Both the position numbers and the translations under genes were made by a program. Below are positions 1-7,575 of a stretch of DNA of 64,000 nucleotides, one piece after another. The notes under the pieces are model-generated. The model was not told where the DNA came from and searched no databases. It was given only the letters and a program-made list of their open reading frames with translations. This stretch comes from Paenibacillus sp. FSL R5-0345 (lineage in GTDB: Bacteria > Bacillota > Bacilli > Paenibacillales > Paenibacillaceae). Every line of letters starts with the position of its first letter. Position 1 is the stretch's first letter. Location of the stretch: contig NZ_CP009281.1 of NCBI RefSeq assembly GCF_000758585.1, forward strand, positions 434,001-498,000, given 5' to 3'.

Positions 1-109
1 TGGGGCATCAGGAGAAGGCTTTATTCGCTTAAATATTGCAACGCCACTGCCCATGTTACAAGAAGCTTTTCATCGGCTGTACCGGGCCTATCCATTAAAA
101 AATTCATAA
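1..109 (+). CDS. C-terminal end of a MalY/PatB-type C-S lyase (partial)
   Basis: The frame beginning at base 2 is open into the left edge and ends at TAA 107-109, leaving 35 residues. The stretch GEGFIRLNIATPLPMLQEAF matches the last strand and helix of PLP-dependent MalY/PatB cystathionine beta-lyases, which usually end in G-x-G-F-x-R-x-N-x-A-T-P. These enzymes cleave C-S bonds of cystathionine or cysteine conjugates and release pyruvate, ammonia and a thiol through 2-aminoacrylate. No terminator separates it from the NhaC and RidA genes downstream, and RidA clears 2-aminoacrylate, so the context supports the call. The PLP lysine lies outside the window. Confidence 0.6.
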   Translation, partial: GASGEGFIRLNIATPLPMLQEAFHRLYRAYPLKNS

Positions 110-188
110 TAAAAAAAATCTTTATCAATGACCTTGAAAGACCTCGTTAGTAGCCTTTTTCAGATCCGTATCAAGGGGGATAATAATC

Positions 189-1676
189 ATGTCCAAATCA
201 GAAACACCAAGAGTCAAGAAACAGCCGACGATGTTCTTAGCGCTATTGCCGATTATTACGATGATTGTGCTACTTAGTTTAGGGTATGTGTTGTTTGAAT
301 TACCACCAGAACCACTTATTATTACCTCAGCGGTTGTTGCTGGTATTATCGCGATTATTCTTGGTTATAGCTATAACGACATACTAGAATCTATCGCTGG
401 TAAGATCGCGAAAACGATGCCCGCCATTCTTATTCTGATCATGGTTGGTTTTATGATTGGGGCATGGATGGTTGGTGGAACGATTCCGATGATGATTTAC
501 TATGGATTGAAAATTATTAGTCCACAATTTCTGCTTATTACCGCATTTATTGCGACAGCTGCCGTTTCGCTTTGTACGGGCACATCTTGGGGGTCAGCGG
601 GAACGATCGGGGTTGCTTTTATGGGCGTTGGCGCGGGTATGGATGCAAACCTAGCAGCAGTGGCTGGTGCAGTAGTTGCAGGTGCTTATTTTGGTGATAA
701 ATTGTCACCGCTTTCAGACACGACTAATATTGCGGCGTTAGCAACAGGTGTCAATCTATATGAGCATATTGGACATTTATTGTATACCACAATTCCTTCC
801 TTTATTGTCGCAAGCGTTGTTTTTATTATTACAGGCCTAAACACAGATGCCGCAGGCGCTATTGTTCCGGAGAAGGTTGGAACAATCATGGGATCGTTGA
901 ATACAATTTATGACTTTAATCTGCTGCTTATAGTACCCGTATTAATCATCTTGTATGGTTCAATTACGAAGAAACCGACAATACCGGTCATGCTGATCTC
1001 TTCTATGTTCGCTATGGCTAACGCACTTGTATTCCAGGGGTTTACTTTGAATGATGTCGTATCTTCTGTTGTTAATGGATTTAATATTTCTATGGTTCAA
1101 GTTGCTGGGTTTGATTCTGCCAACGTTATTGAAGATGTACCCCGTCTTCTAAATCGTGGCGGAATGAACTCCATGATGGGGACACTTCTCATTTGCTTCT
1201 GTGCAATCACGTTCGCTGGAACCATATCTCTGACCAAGTCCTTGGAATTGATTGTTAATAAGCTTTTGAAGTTCGTCCATTCCACAGGTTCAATGATCGT
1301 AGCAACAATTGTTACAGGTCTTACGATGATCGGAGTTACAAGTAATGGTCAGGTGTCCATCTTAATGCCAGGTGAAATGCTACGTGAAGCATATATCCGT
1401 CGGGGCTTACATCCGAAGAACTTGGGACGTACCATCGAGGATTCAGCGGCGATTACCGAGCCTATTCTGCCTTGGACAGCTGCAGGTGCTTATATGGCGG
1501 GTACGCTGGGTGTTGCAACGCTAGATTATTTACCTTGGGCTGTTCTCTGTTGGACAGGAATAATCTTTGCGACGATATGGGGCTTCACGGGATTCGGTAT
1601 CGCGAAGTTAACGCCAGAGCAACAGGCAGAAATGCTAAAGGAATATGACGGCAACACTAATGAACAAGCTGGATAA
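189..1676 (+). CDS. nhaC: NhaC family Na+/H+ antiporter
   Basis: A 495-residue integral membrane protein with about 11-12 hydrophobic segments, the usual size for NhaC. Family hallmarks include TGTSWGSAGTIGVAFMGVG (about residues 128-146), GAYFGDKLSPLSDTTNIAA (about 165-183) and EDSAAITEPILPWTAAGAYMAGTLG near the C-terminus. NhaC proteins exchange external protons or solutes for internal Na+; relatives such as MleN swap malate for lactate coupled to Na+/H+, so the true substrate is open. The ATG is preceded by AAGGGGGA at a good distance. RidA follows 15 bp downstream, and the MalY-like gene lies 79 bp upstream without an intervening hairpin, so one operon is likely. Confidence 0.88.
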   Translation: MSKSETPRVKKQPTMFLALLPIITMIVLLSLGYVLFELPPEPLIITSAVVAGIIAIILGYSYNDILESIAGKIAKTMPAILILIMVGFMIGAWMVGGTIPMMIYYGLKIISPQFLLITAFIATAAVSLCTGTSWGSAGTIGVAFMGVGAGMDANLAAVAGAVVAGAYFGDKLSPLSDTTNIAALATGVNLYEHIGHLLYTTIPSFIVASVVFIITGLNTDAAGAIVPEKVGTIMGSLNTIYDFNLLLIVPVLIILYGSITKKPTIPVMLISSMFAMANALVFQGFTLNDVVSSVVNGFNISMVQVAGFDSANVIEDVPRLLNRGGMNSMMGTLLICFCAITFAGTISLTKSLELIVNKLLKFVHSTGSMIVATIVTGLTMIGVTSNGQVSILMPGEMLREAYIRRGLHPKNLGRTIEDSAAITEPILPWTAAGAYMAGTLGVATLDYLPWAVLCWTGIIFATIWGFTGFGIAKLTPEQQAEMLKEYDGNTNEQAG

Positions 1677-1690
1677 AGGAGTCTTTTAAA

Positions 1691-2080
1691 ATGACAAATA
1701 TGCATAAAGAAACTGTAATAACAACGGATGCACCAGGCGCAATTGGACCTTACTCTCAAGCTGTAAAGCTTGGGAACGTCCTATATACTTCAGGACAACT
1801 CGGACTAGACCCGGTTAATGGGACTTTTCCTGCTACGGTTGAGGAACAGACGGAACGGTCGTTGCTGAATGTCAAAGCCATACTGGAAGCGGCGGGTACA
1901 AGCATGGATCAGGTAATAAAGACGACCGTTTTCCTAAAGGATATGAATGATTTTCTTAAGGTGAATGAGATTTATGGAAGGTTTTTTGCTCAGCCATACC
2001 CTGCTCGCAGCGCTGTTGAAGTAGCACGTCTGCCTAAGGATGGGCTCGTAGAAATTGAAGTTATAGCTTATGTACCTTAA
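1691..2080 (+). CDS. ridA: RidA family reactive intermediate/imine deaminase
   Basis: A 129-residue RidA/YjgF/UK114 protein. It hydrolyses enamine/imine intermediates such as 2-aminoacrylate, which PLP enzymes release, to keto acids and ammonia; the family forms cytosolic homotrimers. Visible signatures are the N-terminal DAPGAIGPYSQAVKLGN, the central YTSGQLGLDP and the C-terminal PARSAVEVARLPKDGLVEIEVIA, which holds the active-site arginine and glutamate. The length is typical. AAAGGAG precedes the ATG. Placement directly behind a MalY-type lyase end and NhaC fits removal of the aminoacrylate made by that lyase. An intrinsic terminator follows about 100 bp downstream. Confidence 0.92.
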   Translation: MTNMHKETVITTDAPGAIGPYSQAVKLGNVLYTSGQLGLDPVNGTFPATVEEQTERSLLNVKAILEAAGTSMDQVIKTTVFLKDMNDFLKVNEIYGRFFAQPYPARSAVEVARLPKDGLVEIEVIAYVP

Positions 2081-2178
2081 GTGATCCAGTAACGCTCAAA
2101 CTACGGATTCCTTTAGAATTTCAGTTAGTTAAGCCTGCACACCCTGTATGGAAAAAGGATAAGGAAATAAGGCAGATG

Positions 2179-2204
2179 GCCACCCTGGAAAGGGTGGCTT
2201 TTTT
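2179..2204 (+). terminator. Intrinsic terminator after ridA
   Basis: A perfect 7-bp stem (GCCACCC 2179-2185 with GGGTGGC 2192-2198) with a 6-nt loop is followed by six T residues. It ends the malY-nhaC-ridA transcription unit. Confidence 0.85.
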
Positions 2205-2313
2205 GAAATATAAGAGTATATAGGCTGCACAGCTTTAATAACTGAGTAGGGAGCTGAGATGTATTTGAAATGGAGGAATTTTATGAAAAAATAATTGAAA
2301 ATATACATGAAAA

Positions 2314-2395
2314 TGTGACAGTAATCATAACTAATTACAGAAAACCTTCACAAAATAGTATCTTTGCTTTATTATAAATGTGAAAACATTCACAA
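2314..2395 (+). promoter_or_regulatory. Promoter with Rex/Fnr-type palindrome for the flavoprotein gene
   Basis: A sigma-A promoter is readable: TTCACA (2347-2352), a 17-nt spacer and TATTAT (2370-2375), putting the start near 2382. Over that start lies ATGTGAAAACATTCACAA (2378-2395), which differs by one base from the Rex consensus TTGTGAANNNNTTCACAA and also fits the Fnr pattern TGTGA-N6-TCACA. A weaker TGTGA-N6-TCATA site is centred at 2321.5, about 60 bp upstream of the predicted start, a spacing typical of CRP/Fnr-class activators. Position favours the downstream site acting in repression. The protein that binds is inferred, not shown. Confidence 0.6.
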
Positions 2396-2410
2396 AGGGG
2401 CGTTATAAAG

Positions 2411-3961
2411 GTGAAAAAGACAACAAGTGCTGCTCTTATTCTCATTCTTTCGGTTATGCTCGTGATCGCAGGCTGCGGTAACAGTAATAGCAACAGCGCA
2501 GGTAATAGTGCTGGCAACGAGAACAAGAGTAAGGTCAATGAGACGGCTAAAAATGATAAAACCGAAGCCGTATCTGGTGCATCAGAGGCTAGCTACACAC
2601 CACTGGATCAATTAAAAGATAGCTATGATATCGTTATTGTCGGAGCCGGCGGTGCTGGAATGTCCGCTGCACTAGAAGCAAAGGCTAAAGGTTTGAACCC
2701 GGTTATTTTAGAAAAAATGCCAGTTGCTGGCGGGAATACAAGTAAATCCTCATCGGGGATGAATGCTTCTGAAACAAAATTCCAAAAAGATCAAGGTATT
2801 AAAGATAGCAATGATTTATTTTATGAAGAGACATTAAAAGGTGGTCACGACACCAACGATAAAGAGATGCTTCGTTTCTTCGTAGATAATTCCGCAAGTG
2901 CTATTGATTGGTTGGATTCGATCGGAATCAGACTGAACAATATCACGATCACAGGCGGCATGAACGAAAAACGTACTCACCGCCCAGAAGACGGCTCTGC
3001 GGTAGGCCAATACCTTGTCAAAGGATTGGTTAAGAATATACAAGAAAAAGAAATTCCATTGTTTGTGAACGCAGATGTGAAGGAAATCACCCAAAAAGAT
3101 GGTAAGGTTGACGGAGTAAAGGTACTCTTTAACCAAGCCGATGAAAAAACCATTACAGCGAAGGCTGTTGTTGTCACTACCGGTGGTTTCGGTTCTAATA
3201 TGGACATGATCTCTACAGTTAGACCTGATTTGGAAGGTTACGTTACTACTAACCAAATCGGCAGTACCGGTGACGGCATCAAAATGATCGAGGCACTTGG
3301 CGGAACCACCGTTGATATGGATCAAATCCAGGTTCACCCAACAGTTCAACAAGAAAAATCTTATCTGATCGGGGAAGCTGTACGCGGCGAAGGTTCTATC
3401 CTCGTAAATAGCGAAGGCACACGGTTCGTAAATGAATTGACTACACGTGATAAAGTTACCGAAGCGATCAATGCACTTCCTGAAAAAGCGGCAACGCTTG
3501 TCTTTGATTCCGGCGTCAAATCACGCGTGAAAGCAATTGAACAATATGACAAAATGGGCTTCGTGATCCAAGCGGATACCATCGAAGCATTGGCGAAAGA
3601 AATCGGTGTTCCAGCCGATAAGCTAAAAGAGACACTTGATACTTGGAACAGCGCAGTAAAGAACAAGAACGATGCTGAATTTGGCAGAACGACAGGAATG
3701 GACAACGACTTGTCCACCGCTCCATACTACGCTATTAAGATCGCACCTGGGATTCACTACACTATGGGCGGCGTGAAGATCAACACGAATACAGAAGTAT
3801 TAAATAAAAAAGGCGCAGCTATTCCTGGCCTGTTTGCAGCAGGTGAAGTAACAGGCGGATTGCACGGTCAAAACCGGATCGGCGGTAACTCTGTAGCTGA
3901 GATCATTATCTTCGGCCGTCAAGCCGGAATTAAATCTGCTGAGTTCGTGCAAGCACAATAA
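2411..3961 (+). CDS. Lipoprotein flavocytochrome c / fumarate reductase-like flavoprotein
   Basis: 516 residues from a GTG start with AAAGGGG upstream. The N-terminus is a lipoprotein signal with lipobox VIAGC, then a low-complexity Asn/Ser/Lys linker to about residue 60, so it should be tethered outside the membrane. The rest is an FAD_binding_2 domain: YDIVIVGAGGAGMSAALEA (dinucleotide-binding fold, from about residue 74), GGNTSKSSSGMNA, QIQVHPTV, GEAVRGEGSILVNSEGTRF and the C-terminal FAD loop GEVTGGLHGQNRIGGNS. Related proteins reduce fumarate or similar enoates. Neither an FMN-binding domain nor a haem motif is present, so its electron donor must be separate. It is monocistronic, with a terminator downstream. 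Confidence 0.85.
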   Translation: MKKTTSAALILILSVMLVIAGCGNSNSNSAGNSAGNENKSKVNETAKNDKTEAVSGASEASYTPLDQLKDSYDIVIVGAGGAGMSAALEAKAKGLNPVILEKMPVAGGNTSKSSSGMNASETKFQKDQGIKDSNDLFYEETLKGGHDTNDKEMLRFFVDNSASAIDWLDSIGIRLNNITITGGMNEKRTHRPEDGSAVGQYLVKGLVKNIQEKEIPLFVNADVKEITQKDGKVDGVKVLFNQADEKTITAKAVVVTTGGFGSNMDMISTVRPDLEGYVTTNQIGSTGDGIKMIEALGGTTVDMDQIQVHPTVQQEKSYLIGEAVRGEGSILVNSEGTRFVNELTTRDKVTEAINALPEKAATLVFDSGVKSRVKAIEQYDKMGFVIQADTIEALAKEIGVPADKLKETLDTWNSAVKNKNDAEFGRTTGMDNDLSTAPYYAIKIAPGIHYTMGGVKINTNTEVLNKKGAAIPGLFAAGEVTGGLHGQNRIGGNSVAEIIIFGRQAGIKSAEFVQAQ

Positions 3962-3989
3962 GATTTAACTACTATTCTGGTTAAAACAA

Positions 3990-4030
3990 AAGAACCGCTT
4001 GGGCTAATTGAAGCCCGGGCGGTTCTTTGT
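3990..4030. terminator. Bidirectional terminator between convergent genes
   Basis: AGAACCGC (3991-3998) pairs with GCGGTTCT (4019-4026), and an inner GGGCT/AGCCC extends the stem. A-rich sequence on the left and T-rich sequence on the right let it serve the flavoprotein gene (+) and the thiamine-precursor operon (-). Confidence 0.75.
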
Positions 4031-4062
4031 TTAATCACTCATTCAAAGTGAGTGGAGCGTCG

Positions 4063-4917
4063 CTATTCAAAAAGCTGCTTCCCGCTTTTAGCCTGTTCTT
4101 CTCGCATCCATTGTGACAGTTGTCGTTTGAGTTTAAGGAATTCCGGGGAATCCGTAATCTCATCACGGCGTGGCCGTGGAAATGGCACGTCAACAGTATG
4201 TAGGATGGAGCCGGGGCGACCGGAGAATACATAAATACGATTCGAGAGCAGCAACGCTTCTTCGATGTTATGGGTGATGAATAGCACGGAGCGGCGATTC
4301 TCCTCCCACAGCTCCAGCAGCCAGCGCTGCATTTCACTGCGAGTTAGTGCATCCAATGCGCTGAAAGGTTCATCGAGCAGCATCAACTCCTGCGGAGCCA
4401 GCAGTGCTCTGAGAAAAGCAGCACGCTGCTGCATCCCACCAGACAGCATATGCGGATAAGCCTGTTCGAATCCATTCAAGCCAACCTTAGCGAGCCACTG
4501 GCGCGCTTCTTCACGAGCTCCATCCTGCAGAGCACCTTTGATTTCTCCGGCTAGCAGTACATTATCTTCAATCGTTCGCCAAGGAAAAAGAGCAGGCTGC
4601 TGCGGCATATAACTAATCTCACCGCGTTGACCTGTAACGACCTTGCCGTTCATGCGGATCGTTCCTGTATCAGGCTTCACTAGTCCGCCGATCATATGGA
4701 ATAAGGTGCTTTTTCCGCAGCCGGAAGGACCGACGATCGAGACGAACTCTTGCTGCTCTACCTTAAGAGAGACGTTGTTGAGCACGTTCGTCTCGCGGCG
4801 ACGATGGGTGAAGGACTTGGAGATGCCGCTTACTTCAAGAGCAGGTGGTGCAGTATGAGCTTCAGGAGAGCTTATGATTTCTGTTGTTCTTTGCTCTATT
4901 TGCGTCGCTTGAGACAT
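4063..4917 (-). CDS. thiZ: ABC importer ATPase, ThiZ-like
   Basis: 284-residue ABC ATPase of the nitrate/sulfonate/taurine/thiamine-precursor class. Visible: Walker A GPSGCGKST, Q-loop in SYMPQQPALFPWRTI, signature LSGGMQQR, Walker B LMLLDEPFSALDALT and switch-region histidine in LFITHNIEEAL. It should energise uptake of a thiamine pyrimidine precursor through the permease encoded 16 bp upstream. It is the last gene of a four-gene minus-strand operon led by a TPP riboswitch, which is the main reason for preferring ThiZ over a sulfonate or nitrate ATPase. The first 25 or so residues are a non-conserved extension. Confidence 0.82.
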   Translation of the reverse strand: MSQATQIEQRTTEIISSPEAHTAPPALEVSGISKSFTHRRRETNVLNNVSLKVEQQEFVSIVGPSGCGKSTLFHMIGGLVKPDTGTIRMNGKVVTGQRGEISYMPQQPALFPWRTIEDNVLLAGEIKGALQDGAREEARQWLAKVGLNGFEQAYPHMLSGGMQQRAAFLRALLAPQELMLLDEPFSALDALTRSEMQRWLLELWEENRRSVLFITHNIEEALLLSNRIYVFSGRPGSILHTVDVPFPRPRRDEITDSPEFLKLKRQLSQWMREEQAKSGKQLFE

Positions 4918-4933
4918 ACAGGCATCTTCCTTT

Positions 4934-5695
4934 CTATGAGTTACGGCGCGGTTTCCAGCGGACTAACCATTTTTCCAATAATGCGATAATCGCAAAAAGC
5001 ACAAGACTAAGGAGCACAATAATCACAATAGCGACAAACATCCGATCCGTACGGTAAGCCGATTTTTGCAGAAGCATATAATAGCCGATCCCTTTATCCG
5101 CGCCAATCCATTCAGCGACCACGGCTCCCATAACCGCATAGGTAGCAGATATTTTCACACCGGAAAATAGTGCCGGGATAGAAGACGGAAGCTCCAGCTT
5201 GGTGAAGATTTGCCACTTGCTTGCGCCAGCCATTTTCATATAATTCATCATGACCTGATCACTTTGAGACAAGCCGCCCATTGCAGCGACAGCTACCGGG
5301 AAGAAGCATACCAGTGTAATCAGCACGATTTTGGGCAAAAGACCGAAGCCGAACCAGATGATTAGCAGCGGTCCGAGTGCGATAGAGGGAACATTTTGAC
5401 TCAGAATAATGAGTGGATAAAAAGCCCGTTTGGCCCAAGGCAAAAGATGCAAAAGTAGAGCAACGATCAAGCCTACACCTGTACCAATGGGGAAACCGAT
5501 TAATGTGAGCCGAAGCGTAGCCATCGTATGAGCCCAGAGACCTGAGGCATTACTGGTGGATTCGCGAGCAATGTCAGCAGGACTCGGCAGAATCCAGGAT
5601 TCGATATGGAATAGAGAAACAGATAACTGCCATACGGTTAAAAAGAAGACGACCGCCACAAGGGGCGGCCATATTAGCTTCCAGGTCGATCTCAC
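4934..5695 (-). CDS. thiX: ABC importer permease, ThiX-like
   Basis: 253-residue BPD-type inner membrane permease with about six hydrophobic segments. The EAA-like loop is MNYMKMAGASKWQIFTKLELPSSIPALFSGVKIS, followed by AEWIGADKGIGYYM, both typical of the SsuC/TauC/ThiX class. The GTG start overlaps the stop of the upstream thiamine-binding protein gene (GTGA), implying translational coupling, and the ATPase gene follows after 16 bp. With its riboswitch-controlled neighbours it is best read as the channel for a hydroxymethylpyrimidine-type thiamine precursor. Confidence 0.82.
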   Translation of the reverse strand: MRSTWKLIWPPLVAVVFFLTVWQLSVSLFHIESWILPSPADIARESTSNASGLWAHTMATLRLTLIGFPIGTGVGLIVALLLHLLPWAKRAFYPLIILSQNVPSIALGPLLIIWFGFGLLPKIVLITLVCFFPVAVAAMGGLSQSDQVMMNYMKMAGASKWQIFTKLELPSSIPALFSGVKISATYAVMGAVVAEWIGADKGIGYYMLLQKSAYRTDRMFVAIVIIVLLSLVLFAIIALLEKWLVRWKPRRNS

Positions 5696-5985
5696 GGCCG
5701 ATATTTCTCCGTCAATTTATCCATGCTGATTCCGTTAGGGTTATGGGCGATTTTGATTTGGGAGATCACGCTTGGACTACCTGCTTCGATCAGCGCCTCC
5801 TGCATTTGACGGACAACCTCCAGGAGCTCGCTCAGTTCACCTTCCATAGTAGTTTCCAGTGGATTCACCTGATGTTTAACACCGGATTTCTGAATAACTT
5901 CAATCGCTTTATCTACGTAGGGGATGGAGTCCTCATTGTTTGGAGTCTTAGGAATTACTTGAATGCTTAATAATGTATTAGCCAC
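5692..5985 (-). CDS. MTH1187/YkoF-type thiamine-binding protein
   Basis: Small soluble protein of 97 residues, beginning VANTLLSIQVIPKTPN from GTG at 5985. A ribosome site AGAGGAT lies 8 nt upstream of that GTG, so the longer TTG reading from 6003 is less likely. The pattern (I-x-V-x-P, then YVDKAIEVIQKSGVKHQVNPLETTMEGEL, then the ISQIKI strand) fits the MTH1187/YkoF alpha-beta family, whose members bind thiamine or its pyrimidine part. It sits between the binding-protein and permease genes of a TPP-riboswitch operon, so it may buffer or deliver the ligand in the cytosol; that role is inferred. Confidence 0.75.
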   Translation of the reverse strand: MANTLLSIQVIPKTPNNEDSIPYVDKAIEVIQKSGVKHQVNPLETTMEGELSELLEVVRQMQEALIEAGSPSVISQIKIAHNPNGISMDKLTEKYRP

Positions 5986-6098
5986 AATAATCAATCCTCT
6001 CAAATTGTATAGGTAAGTTCAAAAAGCCAACTTTGATAACGATGTAATTCAGGAAGCAGATTCGGCGTCGAATCTTGAACGAACTTGGGAAGTCCGGT

Positions 6099-7148
6099 CT
6101 ACTCCGCCGGTAAAAAATCATTCGTGAATGCACTAGCTGCATCCAGCGGTTTGTCCAGCAGCTTCAAATCATACATCCAGTCGCCGTAATTCTGCCAGAC
6201 CTCGGTTTTTTGCTCTCCCCAGCGTGGGGCGTCGTCCTTATATTTCGGGCTAAGCCATTTCTGGCTAGCTAGGACAAGCTCGGCATCAAGGTCAGGCACA
6301 GCCTTGGATAATGTAGCGGCAGCCTCTTCTGGATGATCAATCGCATATTGATAGCCCTTGGATGTGGCTTTCAGGAAAGCCTTCACCAAATCTGGATTCT
6401 CAGAAATCTGCTTCTCACTCGTGGTCAGCACAGGGGTGTAATAATCGAGCTGAGGCGCATAATCCTTCAAGTAAAGCATATCCAGAGGCTCACCACGCAG
6501 TTCGGCTTCAATACCAGTCCAAGCGTAGAAGATCCAAGCGAAATCAATGTCACGTTTGACTGCGGTAAAATAGTCAGCTTCACCAATACTGATTAGCTTC
6601 ACCTTTTTCACATCGCCACCTACAGGGTCCATGATCGCCTTCATGGCTGCTTCTTCAGCAGGAGAGCCCCAACCGCCGTAGGTTTTACCCTCAAAATCTT
6701 TTGGTGATTTAATATTGCGGTCTACTGGAGCGGCGAAACCCGAAGTATTATGCTGAATAATGGCTGCAATCGAGACAAGGGGAACGCCTTGTAGACGGGC
6801 TAGAGTCAATCCTTCCTGAGCGCTGATCCCAAAAGCGGCTTCGCCAGAGGTAACCATAGTATCAGAACCCGCTGCGCCAGGTTGAACGATTTCTACATCC
6901 AGACCTTCTTCCGCGTAATAACCAAGATCCTTGGCTACGTATAGACCGGTGTGGTTCGTATTCGGTGTCCAATCCAGTGCAACCTTAACTTTGGTAAGCT
7001 CTTTCGGAGCATTTGATCCGGTCGCTGCATTCGAATCCGCAGCATTTCCTTTGTTTCCGGCTGTATTCCCATTGTTGCTGCCGCATCCGGCAATCGCAAG
7101 AATGAGCATACAGGTGAGGCTAAGCATAAGTGCTTTTTTGAGTTGCAT
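6099..7148 (-). CDS. thiY: ThiY-like solute-binding lipoprotein for thiamine pyrimidine precursor
   Basis: 349 residues with a lipoprotein signal (lipobox AIAGC) and a Ser/Asn/Gly-rich linker to about residue 50, then an NMT1/ThiY periplasmic-binding fold. VKVALDWTPNTNHTGLYVAKDLGYYAEEGLDVEIVQPG is the family signature. It should capture N-formyl-aminomethyl-methylpyrimidine or related HMP compounds outside the cell and pass them to ThiX/ThiZ. AAAGGAGAG precedes the ATG. It is the first gene of the operon behind the TPP riboswitch, which supports the thiamine role over an alkanesulfonate one. Confidence 0.85.
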   Translation of the reverse strand: MQLKKALMLSLTCMLILAIAGCGSNNGNTAGNKGNAADSNAATGSNAPKELTKVKVALDWTPNTNHTGLYVAKDLGYYAEEGLDVEIVQPGAAGSDTMVTSGEAAFGISAQEGLTLARLQGVPLVSIAAIIQHNTSGFAAPVDRNIKSPKDFEGKTYGGWGSPAEEAAMKAIMDPVGGDVKKVKLISIGEADYFTAVKRDIDFAWIFYAWTGIEAELRGEPLDMLYLKDYAPQLDYYTPVLTTSEKQISENPDLVKAFLKATSKGYQYAIDHPEEAAATLSKAVPDLDAELVLASQKWLSPKYKDDAPRWGEQKTEVWQNYGDWMYDLKLLDKPLDAASAFTNDFLPAE

Positions 7149-7245
7149 GTCTTCTTCTCTCCTTTAAGGTTGCCAGATCCCGTCATCCAACATGAACCAT
7201 AAAGTGTAGTATGTACATTTCTTCTACATCTTTTGTGATCTACAC

Positions 7246-7425
7246 AAAAAAAGCGCCCCGAGTGATCGGGACGCTGGCTTGGCGCAAGGTTAGTAAAGGT
7301 CACAGGGACCAAAACCAATTGGCGATTCCTACGCTGGCATTATCCAGATCAGGTATAAGGGTCAGTATCTTGTGGGATACAATCTCAGCCGGCCAATTCC
7401 AGCACCCCTGGTTCTATGAAGTTAA
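7246..7425 (-). promoter_or_regulatory. TPP riboswitch (THI box) with intrinsic terminator
   Basis: Read on the minus strand, 7415 to 7322 carries the THI-box landmarks in order: GGGGTGCT, then GGCTGAGA, then ACCTGATCTGGATAATGCC and AGCGTAGGAA. About 50 nt further on there is a terminator: a 9-bp stem with one G-U pair (7253-7261 with 7266-7274), followed by a run of U (plus-strand A run 7246-7252). TPP binding should favour the terminator and switch off the thiY operon. The arrangement is the standard transcriptional OFF switch. Confidence 0.93.
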
Positions 7426-7439
7426 CGGGTATTTCCACG

Positions 7440-7500
7440 TGAAATATAAGTAAGTATAAGCTTTCATCTATACTTTATGTCTTATATTTCTCGCATACGG
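7440..7500 (+). repeat. Partial copy of a dispersed palindromic repeat
   Basis: GAAATATAAGTAAGTATA (7441-7458) is an imperfect inverted repeat of TATACTTTATGTCTTATATTTC (20 of its 22 bases here: 7470-7490), followed by TCGC. The same right arm recurs at 47960-47985, and a related palindrome lies at 25706-25755. It falls in the promoter-side gap between the TPP riboswitch and the CorA-like gene; the rest of the gap to 7575 shows nothing further. Confidence 0.5.
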
Positions 7501-7575
7501 TGTATTATAGACGGCTGTTCTCGGAATGTCTAGTAGCACGTTCCTAGATTTTTCAAATTTATCTGTCTGATTTCA

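Noticed and set aside
2270..2377. 35-codon ORF and a three-codon ATG-AAA-AAA-TAA after GGAGG upstream of the flavoprotein gene
   Set aside because: Both lie upstream of or overlap the predicted promoter, so they would not be in the main transcript; no similarity recognised.
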